From positions 1 to 64,000 of the forward strand of contig JANBPK010000925.1 of the NCBI GenBank assembly GCA_027579435.1: a stretch of DNA of 64,000 bases, given 5' to 3'. The position numbers and the translations under genes are program-made. Origin of the DNA: Candolleomyces eurysporus. Its lineage: Eukaryota; Basidiomycota; Agaricomycetes; Agaricales; Psathyrellaceae. Positions within the stretch are counted from its first letter, which is position 1, and every line of letters begins with the position of its first letter. Under the pieces are notes generated by a model that saw nothing but the letters and a program-made list of their open reading frames with translations, made no database searches and had not been told where the DNA came from. This document shows, one piece after another, positions 52,744 to 62,476 of this stretch.

Positions 52744-53369
52744 TTCTAATTGAAGTCGAGCTTATAGACGGAAGCAGAGTTTCTCGAGTGGGCAACCGAG
52801 CCCACTCGTCAGAGTTCCCACGTCGATAATCCGAGGAAATTGATGACATTCACGAAAACAAATCCTCCTCCCCTGCCTCTCCGCCACCATCTGCGTTAAC
52901 CACTGTTAAGCTTAGGTCTACACACCCGCAGATAGCCCGCAAAACACCGTCATTGTCGACCTCCTGATGCTTCAGTTTGAACGTTAACTCCGGGGGGAAT
53001 GACCTCTGCACTCGGCGGGCGGTCATCATCTGACCTCAGGACGACCTAAAGGGACCTATAGGAACCCCGCATTTTTGTGAAGCCTGGAAAGAAAAGTTCC
53101 TATGTCTTTCTATGCGTGGAAGGCGACATGTGGCCATCAAGCAGCGAAAAGCTTCCAGGATATTCACGCTCCTCTACCCCGCATGTTCTTGATATCATAG
53201 GACTCTTGCCAGGGCACCACAGGTTCACCATGTATAAATGGGACCTTATTGAGTGCAATTGCATCCCATAATTCGCCTCTTACTCTGCGTATCGAAGGTA
53301 GGTGCTCATCACTGGTCTCTTTATTTATTGGGAAACGTTGACCGACCGTACGCTTAGTTCACCAATCCC
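52744..53369. other. Spacer and promoter of the secreted repeat protein
   Basis: TATAAATGGG lies at about 53232-53241, some 130 bp before the next ATG. No gene was identified. Confidence 0.5.
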
Positions 53370-53846
53370 ATGCAATCGTCTCTTTCGCGAGTTCTTCTCA
53401 TTGTATCGGTCCTGGTGGCCGCGTCTCTAGCATCCAGCGTCCCAAACGCTCGTCGAGATGCTGCCCATCCAGTAGCCAGACAAGCCTCCACCCCCGACGC
53501 CCTCGCAACCCAACGCGCACTGGCCTTCGCTCAGAAATACTCTCCCAGCGATCTGCTGGTATCTTCCCCAGCAGTACCGGCAGCTGAAACCCTGTCGCGA
53601 CGTGCTAGCGCTACCATAGCGAAGAGGCAGGAGGAAGATTCTGCTTCCATCGCCATCGAGCGTGCGCGAGTGTTTGCCGAGAAATACTCGCCGAACGATG
53701 TGAGGAATTCTACGACAACGTCCGAGGCCCTCGAAAGGCGTGAGGCGGTTGAGGCGAGGGCCCCCGAAGCTTCTCCGGACGTCCTCGTTGTCGAGCGTGC
53801 GCGGGCTTTCGCTGAACGTTATTCTCCTAACGATGTGGCGGCGTGA
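53370..53846 (+). CDS. Small secreted protein with three repeats between dibasic sites (Kex2-type precursor)
   Basis: 158 residues, single exon. A signal peptide is clear (MQSSLSRVLLIVSVLVAASL, cleavage near residue 23). Three copies of a unit [TE]RAxxFAxxYSPxD occur at about 45-62, 95-111 and 139-156: QRALAFAQKYSPSD, ERARVFAEKYSPND and ERARAFAERYSPND. Dibasic sites RR (28-29), RR (77-78), KR (85-86) and RR (123-124) lie between them, as in fungal precursors cut by Kex2 in the Golgi to release repeat peptides. Cysteine-free. The function is unknown; secreted peptide hormones, hydrophobin-like repellents and defence peptides have all been found among Kex2-processed repeat proteins. Confidence 0.75.
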   Translation: MQSSLSRVLLIVSVLVAASLASSVPNARRDAAHPVARQASTPDALATQRALAFAQKYSPSDLLVSSPAVPAAETLSRRASATIAKRQEEDSASIAIERARVFAEKYSPNDVRNSTTTSEALERREAVEARAPEASPDVLVVERARAFAERYSPNDVAA

Positions 53847-54102
53847 AGCATGGTGCGGCTACTCCATGCTTCTTCGGTCTTGGTCAATGTGAGTCTATCG
53901 ATATCGTTCCGGTCCGATATTGCTCTGACAATTTCTTAACGTAGGCTCCCCAGCCCTCTCGTAGATGAACATCCATTTTATATCCTGTGATTTGGTATAA
54001 CATCAATTTTGAATTTTGGACAAAGTTTGGCAGTTGAAGTGGATCTAGCGCTTCCCCGAATATGTTGTTGAACCTCCGCATCCAATGCGACCCTCCTGAC
54101 TC

Positions 54103-54872
54103 CTAAGACCTCTCATCTGCCAATGTCCCAGCAAAAGTCTTCTTCACAGCGTCCAGTTCGTCCATCGTTTCCGCCCACTTCATGAATCTATGTTCCACAG
54201 TCAATATCCACTCCGGGAGCGCTCTGAGGTCGGCGAGGAGGGGGTAAAGGTAGAAGTCAGCCCATGTAAGCTGGTCTCCAAACAGATATTTTGCGTTTGG
54301 GACGGTCCTTTGGTCGATGATACTGAGGAACTCGGTGATCTTTGAATGCCCGTCATAGTTGCGCTGGAGAATCGTGCGCTCGGGAGTGCCGTCAGCGAGT
54401 GCTTTCAAATGGGGTTTGATAACCCCCACTTCGATCGTAGGGAATCCTAGAGGACGTGCACAGTTGGATTCTGACGAAGACCTGTATGTAGCCGGAACAC
54501 GTACCAAAGGATGCAATCAGACTGACAACCTCCCACATCTTCTCTTCCAGCTGACCATCAGGAGCTGAGGGTTTGAAATGCAGAGAAGGCTCNGGGGGAT
54601 ATTCTGTCCAGATACCGGACGATAGCCTGGCTCTCGGAGAGCTTGGTCAACTGTCCGTTCGGTCCCTCGATTATGAGGGTTGGGAGGTATCCATACGGAT
54701 GAGCATCACGAGCAACTTCAGTATGCGGGGTTGTCGATATTTGCTCGAATGGTATGCCTTTGTAGTGCAACCCGAGAGTTATGGTTCGCGTGAAGGTTGA
54801 GAATGGGGTGCCGATGACTTTGTAGCTGATCGTGTTTGTGGAGGAAGAGGACGACCCGGGTTCGGTATTCAT
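54103..54872 (-). CDS. Glutathione S-transferase
   Basis: Exons 54872-54505 (with an N at 54596 that shifts the frame) and 54446-54103. The N-terminal thioredoxin-like half: ISYKVIGTPFSTFTRTITLG (strand 1 and the active-site helix; the PFSTFTR region would bring Ser or Tyr to glutathione), YLPTLIIEGP (cis-Pro loop) and LSESQAIVRYL (glutathione gamma-Glu binding, ES motif). The C-terminal half is helical: LFGDQLTWADFYLYPLLADL is the conserved N-capping/hydrophobic staple region. About 236 residues, the usual size. Detoxification by glutathione conjugation is expected; the class is not assigned. Confidence 0.85.
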
Positions 54873-55999
54873 AGTGTGATTTGTCGTTGGTGGATACTAG
54901 TGGTGCATGGGCCTTCATATTATAGCTTCTCGGATTAAGTTCCTGACAAATATGGGGGCTTCTTCGCTGGAATAATGACTGTGTCTTGTCATTTCCTCTT
55001 TTCTTCTGCTCAGTCAGCCTCCAGAGTTACAACCTGCAGTGGCGTACCTCGTGATCAATTTGCAGAGCTTTACGGAGAACAAGATCCTTGCCTGAGGCCA
55101 GCTGGCTTTTCATCAACGAATGCGACTTGGCCTCCAGTCTTTTCGGGGTTTCGTCATCTCTTGGACATGATGATGAGGCCCGAGGCCTCGCACCTGGCTT
55201 ATTTAAGTATGCCTCTCTCGAGCCGCTGAGAGGGAGGTAGTGACGTCAACCTTCGATCTCGGCTACAAGGTCTAAAGTAAAGCGCTAGAGGTAACTCCGG
55301 CGATACCATTGTACCTGGCTCTCTGGTTGCCAGTCCGAGATCCATGCCTCTATGGCGAAGCTTCTGGTGGCGGGATGCCGAAAGGCACTCCTGCAGGTCA
55401 GCTGATAGCTTGAGGCCGGTATGCCTCGAGACCTTCAGATGAGTGCTCGCCGGACTCCAGGTCTCAAGCTGATATGTTCGAACGGTTTCCGGTGAAGGTG
55501 TCGACTTTGCAGCTGATCGCATTTGTCGAGGGAGAGGAAAACATGGATTTCGTCACAGACCCTTCTCCGAGATGTTGGGATGAAGAATAGAGTGCTAATT
55601 ATAAGCCTTGAGGTTGATTTAAATTAGGTGGAGGTTAGGTGGACCCGGGTTCACTTCAAGTGATTACCTGTGAGAATGGTTGATGATATCCCCTTCCGAT
55701 CCAGTGAACCGCATCGTGCCTGCCCAGCCTCGCCAGCACCGGTTGTCGACATGTTGTGAAAAAAGCAAACGCAAAAGTCTGTTCAACTACGGGCGCACGA
55801 GAAGAAAGCTATGACGGATGTGCTCTGCAAGGCCGCTCAAATTTAGGTATCTCAACGCCGCTCGCCGAAAACGTGCTTGACAGCTTCCAGGCGAGGCGCC
55901 TGACCCGTCCATTTCCGTAAAGGCTGTTTATACAGGGAACGTTCGGTGGCGCGATTTTCTGTCTTCTCCCTTCCCACCCTTCATCACCATCAGCCTTCG
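54873..55999. other. Intergenic, nothing recognised
   Basis: Only short frames. The last 60 bp is the leader of the next gene, whose frame is open for 18 codons upstream of the chosen ATG. Confidence 0.45.
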
Positions 56000-57224
56000 A
56001 TGAAGTGGACGCTGTTCAGTCTTTGGACGGTCAGCGTCCTAGTATGCTTCCTGGAGTCTGTTGTAGGACAGACTCAACGCAACGTCACGGTTGATGACCA
56101 GAGCTCCGAGATAACTTATGCACCAAGTTCAACCAGTTGGACTCTGACTGAACCAGGGGAATGGGATGCAGGAGATGGGAGGGCGCACATGCTTTCGCAA
56201 GAAGCAGATGCGGTTGCTACGTTCACGTTCACTGGTGCGTTTCTCGACGCGTCGTCGCGCTCACGAGTTGGTTGAATTAACTGCTTGGGGGGATAGGTGT
56301 CGCGTTCTACTACTGGGCAGCAATGTGGCCTTACCCGGTGCTCACCACCGTGACTATTGACGATAGGTCGGTGGTTGTGAACCTTACGGATCCCAGCCCT
56401 CCACCAGACGCGGGTCTCCCGCCTTCAAGACAATCGAGCATTTTGTACAGCGCCACGAATCTCTCGAACACAACCCACACTGTCCGCATCTCTGTTGGAT
56501 CTGCTACTTTTGCGATTGTGGATTTCTTCACGTAAGTCTTTACGTCCCTTTCTAAAATGCGCCGTATTGATCTGCCCTCAGGTATACTGTGCTTGAAGCA
56601 ACGCCGACTACCACGACGTCGAGAACGGGAACAGCAACCACTACCAAAACGGGAGAGTCGTCGGGCGCCTCTGACTCCAGTGGCGTTGCCTCTCCTTCGA
56701 AAGGTCTTTCCACTGCCGTCAAAGTTGGAATCGCGGTGGCCGTTATCGGTTTCCTCCTCCTTCTCCTCGTGCTCTTCTTTATCCTGCGATGGCTCAAACG
56801 AAGAAAGGAGGAAGCCAACAAATCGATGGTCGCCGGGTTCCATTCACCTGACCCAAACATCTCGGGGGCCTCTGGTATGGGGCACCCGAACATCTCCCTA
56901 CCCATGTCCCAGAACTCTATGTGGACGGACCCGGACTACGTGGAGGCCAATCGAAGAATGAACCTTCCAGTGGCTTTTCCGTATCAGGCCGCAGGGTCGC
57001 GGTCGTCTGTACGACTCGTCCCTCCGGAGACCAATGACCCCAGGCTATCAGATGGTACTGATTATCCATCTTCGAGCTTTATGAACCCGCCCCCGGCTCC
57101 CCCAGTGCCCAGCCCCGGGGCCCAAGCGGTCCATGACATTTACAACTTCTATGGCCAGCCCGCCCCTCCTCCGGCCAGACCAAACCCCACCTACAATTAC
57201 TACAATTCCAGTTACGGTCGATAA
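56000..57224 (+). CDS. Type I single-pass membrane protein with Pro-rich cytosolic tail
   Basis: Exons 56000-56234, 56297-56531 and 56582-57224; 370 residues. Signal peptide MKWTLFSLWTVSVLVCFLES with cleavage near VVGQ. A beta-rich ectodomain with several N-glycosylation sites (RNVTV, LSNTTHT) and WTLTEPGEWDAG, VAFYYWAAMWPYP, RSVVVNLTDP. A Thr/Ser-rich stalk, a transmembrane segment VGIAVAVIGFLLLLLVLFFI and a basic stop RWLKRRKEE follow. The tail is Pro/Ser-rich (PPPAPPVPSPGA, PAPPPARPN). Agaricomycetes carry many proteins with this architecture, some resembling surface sensors; the specific role is unknown. Confidence 0.75.
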
Positions 57225-57556
57225 CGAACCATCTTCACGCTTTTTAACGACTCTTTCATCATCTCCATAGACTTTCTAATTACTGTATTTAAAGACGCTG
57301 TATCAGTATCTATTATCTTGCTTTGTTGACGACGATCGATCTAATCTTATCTCAATGCGCTATGTCATATTCTTTGTCATCACTATAGGCCATGTTGGGC
57401 ATGCTCGAGTCCTGACACTGGACAGCCTTCCTTCTCTCCTTGATATCCTCTTTTTAAGCTATTTTGCTTTTGGAAGGACGGAACAGGCGCCTCTGGCCTC
57501 CCAGACGGCTATATAGCCTCATCCTTGCTTGCAAACCTTACAAATAACCCACCACC
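57225..57556. other. Intergenic between the membrane protein and ATG1
   Basis: 3' UTR of the previous gene and promoter of ATG1; no separate feature recognised. Confidence 0.5.
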
Positions 57557-60500
57557 ATGCCACCCAGCTCTTCATCGCCTTCGAGACCAGAGAAGCACAA
57601 CGACGCAAAGCCCTACGTTATTGTCACCGACATTGGGAAGGGAAGCTTTGCGACTGTGTATAAAGGATACCATGAGGTGCGCAACAATATCTATTTGCTT
57701 GCGAGAGTGGGCGCTGATGCAGTATAACAGGAATCGAGGCTGCAGGTTGCGCTTAAAGCAGTGAAGCGCGACAAGTTGAGCGCAAAACTCTTCGACAACC
57801 TGCAGAGTGAAATTCAGATTCTAAAGTCGTTATCGCATCGACATGTTACGCGGCTTTTGGATATTGTGGTACGTTCATCCTCATGTGTAGCACGAGTCAG
57901 AACGTTGGGACGGTAACCGAGGCTGTTAATTGTCGCTGCATGCGGTCGACACATCGACCAGCCCGTGTGGTTGATGCAGTTGCACCATTCACCTTCTCTA
58001 TGGTGCATCTCGCGTTCCGTCTCTGTTGCTGCCTTGGTGTGTCATCTCGACTGGTTACTGACGGCCCTTATCTATTTCTAGCGTGCAGAGGAATACATCT
58101 ACCTAGTCATGGAATATTGCGCAGGAGGAGACCTCACCAACTACATCAAGAAACGTGGTCGGGTCGAAGGACTCGAATACATTCCTTCACCAGGAGCCGC
58201 GCCCCAGTACTATCCCCACCCTAGAACAGGAGGTCTCGACGAAATCGTCGTTCGCAGCTTCCTCCGCCAACTCGCCCGCGCACTCAAATTCCTCCGACAT
58301 CGGAATCTCATGCACCGAGATATCAAACCACAGAACCTCCTGCTCAACCCAGCACCACCAGAAGAACTCGCCCGTGGACATCCCGTTGGCGTTCCGATAC
58401 TCAAGGTGGCCGATTTCGGCTTTGCGCGATCCCTCCCCAATGCTATGATGGCAGAGACATTATGCGGTTCACCGCTCTATATGGCTCCGGAAATCCTGCG
58501 ATACGAAAAATACGACGCTAAAGTAGACCTTTGGTCTGTCGGCGCGGTGCTGTACGAGATGGCTGTGGGCAAGGCACCGTTCCGAGCTCAAAACCACATT
58601 GAACTGCTCAAGAAGATTGAACAGTCCAAGGGAGTCAAGTTCCCGGATGAAGATCCTCAAAAGGCGTCGGAAGTGCCTACGGTGCCGCCGGATATCAAGA
58701 AATTGATCAGGGCGCTGCTCAAAAGGACACCAGCAGAGAGGGCCAGTTTCGAGGATTTCTTCTCGAGTACGGCGTTGGCCAAGTCGAAGTTCCCGAGACC
58801 GCGGGAAGTCGATATTGCTGTGGAGCCTCCTCCGGCAGCGCAGGTGGACGAAAGCGACAAGACGTGGAATGGACGACCGGCGACGCCAGAGCATCATAAA
58901 GACATACCCCCTGAGGTTTTGGACCCTACGGCCCTGATCCCGCCTAGCAAGTTCAATTGGAGGCGTCCACACCCTGATGCTGTTGAAGCAGGGCCATCTG
59001 GTGTCAACGTTAGTGGCTCAGAGCGCAGTGAAGCTGGACGTGCGACGGAGAAGGGTCGGCGGCCTTCGTTTCCCGCCTCGACGGCCGAGCGACGACATAT
59101 TGCTAAACCGTTGTCCACCGAAGGCTCGTTCATACCAGGGGAGACAGAAGAGGATGGCAAGCTACGTAGGGAATACGTGCTCGTGGAAGATACCCGTGGT
59201 GTAGAATTCAATCGGGCTGTTGATGGTACGTTTGAATAGTCTTCCCGATATTTGTTCTTTCCTAATTGATCTCCTTTATAGAAATTAACAACCTTCCACG
59301 CAAACCTCTGCAAGACCGCAGGATCCCTCCTACACCCATCGCAGACGACGAAAGTCCTGACTATCCAATATCTCCTGGAAATAACGCGACGACAACGACG
59401 AATAACATCACCTTCCCTCCACCTCCCAATGTCAACCCACCACCATTATCCTCATCACCTTCGAGCACCGCATCGAGGGCAGCTGCAAGTGCATTGAACC
59501 GTGCTCTCAGCTTAGCTACCAAGAAGCTGTTTGGGACTCGGTCGTCGCCTTCAAGAGACCTGGGTCACGGCCACAGCAACAGCAATACGAGTGCCCCTCC
59601 CTCACCGAGGAGACCACCTCTTATTGCGCTTGATGCGGATGCGGAAAGGGATCCGTTGGAGGATAGGTTGTTGGAGGGGCTGGAGCAGCTTGCGCAGAAG
59701 ACGGATGTGTTGACGCATTGGGCGGATGAGATGTATGAGTATGTCAAGGCTGTTCCGCAGAGTACGTGTTTGCTCTCTTTCCCCCTCCCTATATCTGTGC
59801 GGGTGCTGACATCGTGGCTTTAGAACCACTCCCAGACCCCTCCAAGTTTGTCAAGCGGGAAGGCGAAGCGGATAAACACGCTCGAAGGCGGAAGCTTGCT
59901 GATATGGAAGCCGAGTATAACGCTGTGACGTGTGTTGCGGTGTATATGCTGCTCATGTCGTTCTCGCAGAAGGGGATCGATAAGTTGAGGAACTTCCAGG
60001 AGCATATGAATATGAGGCATCCCGATGGGGACTTTATTGTTAGTGAGGGGTTTGATGATGGTATGCTGCTTTTCGTTCTGTCGTTTGTATGGGTTTGTAC
60101 TGACGCTGAGTGATCTTTTCCTTGTTTTAGCTCTGTCGTGGTTCAAAGAGCATTTCATCAAGTGCAATGATAGAGCCGAGTTGGTCAAGACCTGGCTTCC
60201 TGCCACGTACGATGGACCGAAAGCGTGGCTTGACCAGCTGGTTTATGATCGCGCCTTGATGCTGGTGAGTGTCGTATTCTCGGATATCGGATTGCTTGAT
60301 CGCTGACACCGTTTTTCCAGAGTCGTACTGCTGCCCGGAAAGAGTTGTTGGACCAAGCAACGGCTCCGGACGAATGCGAGAAGCTCTACGACGAGTCTCT
60401 TTGGTGTTTATATGCTCTCCAGGACGATCTTCTGCAGACTGGGAATCCGTTCATGGAGGAAGATAGGGAGACTATTGCCACTTGTGGGTTCCTCTTTCCA

Positions 60501-60738
60501 ATCTCATCTCGTTTCTCAGTCATGTCATATTCAACAAATAATGTTTACAGGGATCAAACGCACTAAACTACGTCTCGTTCGTTGCCGTGCTAGAATGTCG
60601 ATGGACGATAAAGACCGGATTAATGATGCTCGGGCTGACCAGAACTTGGCCGATGTTGCTCGTATACCCGCGCCTTGGGATGTTGCGAAGCCCGCTAGTC
60701 CTTCCCGGCTTTCGCATACTTTCAATAACAACTCGTGA
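57557..60738 (+). CDS. ATG1: ATG1/ULK-type autophagy serine/threonine kinase
   Basis: Eight exons: 57557-57676, 57731-57868, 58082-59225, 59282-59761, 59824-60060, 60131-60264, 60321-60483 and 60551-60738; 867 residues. Kinase domain from about residue 20: Gly loop [16 protein letters not shown] lysine (about K49), [12 protein letters not shown] (catalytic Asp about 166), VADFGFAR (about 196-203), [10 protein letters not shown] and [12 protein letters not shown]. The insert between HRD and DFG ([16 protein letters not shown]) is typical of fungal ATG1. A disordered Ser/Pro middle follows. The C-terminal MIT-like regulatory region ([55 protein letters not shown]) binds ATG13. ATG1 starts autophagosome formation under TORC1 control. 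All exon phases agree. Confidence 0.93.
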
Positions 60739-61287
60739 TGCATGATTCCTCCTCCTCTTCCCCTTTTCCTCTCTCTCTCTCCTATCCCTTGTTTTCCTGT
60801 GATGTAAATTCTAGAAATTACTTGTATATATACAAACGTACAGACACGCTAGCACCACTTCACGTTTTGCTTTTTCGCTGCTTCCTGCGCATTTGCGCAG
60901 TGCTCTCTCGACTCGATCCTGATTCATCCTTTTCACCCCTACCTACATACCTCTCTCAGTTTAGTTATTTATCGTACCGATTCTGCTGTGTGTTTGAGTT
61001 GGAGTTACCGGACCTCTGGGTTGCTTTCAGTTCCTTTTTGCTTTCCGCATTGACAGTCCTCGTTCAACGTTCAACAGGTTTCCTTTTTCATCCATTTTCA
61101 TCGTTTGTATCGTATCATGGATCTTGTATTCTACCTTCGCATAGTGTATGGTGTATTTATTCTGATCATGCATTGCTATTATATCACGTTCGAAGAGCGG
61201 GTGCACGGATGTGAGGGCCAAACTTGGATCGGTTTTCGGGTCATGCGAAGGGACCCGCGCAGGGACGCCCATCGAAGCCTTTTAGTC
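60739..61287. other. Convergent 3' flanks of ATG1 and the SFM1-like gene
   Basis: Pyrimidine-rich sequence after the ATG1 stop. The 159-codon frame at 60735-61214 is low in complexity and likely spurious. Confidence 0.5.
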
Positions 61288-62322
61288 TCAGAAATCGAAG
61301 GATTTGTTCAAATCTTCGTGAAGAAGCTCTTTCATACCAGGAGGAAGGAGGGGTTCTGAGCCGTTTGCAATGTATCCTGAAGAGGTTAACAGATGAGTAC
61401 AGGTAGCAAAAAGAGGGTCCTGAGAGAACATGCAGCGTACGGAAAGGCATTTCGACAGATTCCTTGGGGTTGAAATGGATCGTTGGGAACTCCTGATTAG
61501 AGTTATTAGCAAGGTAACTTAGGGTCTCTCCGAAGAGAGAAGGAGAGATAAAGAATCGTGCTTACAATGTAAGGAATCTCATCCAGGCGCTTTTTGTCCT
61601 GAACTACGAGCTTGGTGACACCAAGGGCAGTATCTGTGGTCATTTGCACAGGTCCTAAGTGACGATTAGGAAACCCGAGTACGCGAAGTTCTGAGGTCCT
61701 GTCTCTGGGAGGATCATCTCCCAATATTCCCTATACCAATCGATCAAAAGAGTCAGTTACATACCCAACGGCACGAAGATGATAAAATTGCACATACACC
61801 GAAGAGGAACCATTCGAATTCTCCATCTCCGTCTTCTGGAGACAGTACTTTGTCTGCTTTTGGGTCGAGCAAACACACTTTGTTCAGAGGAACCCCGCGC
61901 TCTTTCATCAGTTCGAGAACACCAGCACTATGGCAGATCGCTTTCGCCTTTCCACTCGATGCTGCTGCCTCGGCATCGGACTGAGCAAAAGCGGCATTCA
62001 AGGAATCTGATGATGCTTTCGACAGGTGGGTGAAATGTACTTGTGAGTCAGGACCTGCAAGAGTGCGCATATGCTGGGAAAAAAGAATGGGAGAGTCAGG
62101 ATTGAAATGGGTATCTTTGACGCGCTAGGCTTTCTTACAGACCGCATATTCTAGCTCGACCCATGGTGGGATCGCTTTAGAGGTCTCCTCGTCCTCTTCC
62201 ATGTGCTCTATGGACAGCTTCAGCATTAATCGAGAAACGATTGGGACTTTCCTGACCGATAACATAGTTGAAGCCCATTTTCGTGAGTGGTGGTCAGGAG
62301 GCAAAGAGGCTGCCTTTGACAT
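61288..62322 (-). CDS. SFM1: SPOUT-type protein arginine methyltransferase, SFM1-like
   Basis: Exons 62322-62143, 62073-61798, 61730-61566, 61492-61441 and 61376-61288. The yeast enzyme methylates an arginine of ribosomal protein uS3 and has a SPOUT knot fold. Conserved text: LSIEHMEEDEE, WVELEYA, VCLLDPKADKVLSPEDGDGE, WFLFGGILGDDPPRDRTSEL (knot region binding SAM), RHLGPVQMTTDTALGVTKL, FNPKESVEMPFRYI and LLPPGMKELL near the end. The ATG at 62232 (MLKLSIEHMEE) fits the yeast start and gives 223 residues; the ATG at 62322 adds 30 basic residues with no counterpart. The first donor (GCG|GTCTGT) is unusual but is required by the conserved reading. Confidence 0.85.
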
Positions 62323-62430
62323 CTAATCTAATCTACAACACTGCCACATTGACCCCATCATGGACGGCAACGGAGATGACGACTCCTTCCACAACGTCGA
62401 CAACAAACTATATGCTGCCCAGCATCAAAA
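62323..62430. promoter_or_regulatory. Short bidirectional promoter, SFM1-like / GWT1
   Basis: Only 108 bp separate the two outward-facing start codons (198 bp if SFM1 starts at 62232). A uORF starts inside it (see next entry). Confidence 0.5.
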
Positions 62431-62476
62431 ATGGGTAACTACAAGGATGAGAAAGAGGCGTTTGTTAGCGGGATGA
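62360..62476 (+). other. Upstream ORF overlapping the GWT1 start
   Basis: A 38-codon frame (MDGNGDDDSFHN...) begins 71 nt before the GWT1 ATG, in a different frame, and ends 43 nt after it. If the transcript starts before 62360 it would reduce GWT1 translation. Confidence 0.4.

Noticed and set aside
60735..61214. 159-codon frame after ATG1
   Set aside because: Pyrimidine-rich 3' UTR reads as Ser/Phe/Leu-rich text; starts inside the ATG1 stop region and has no family features.
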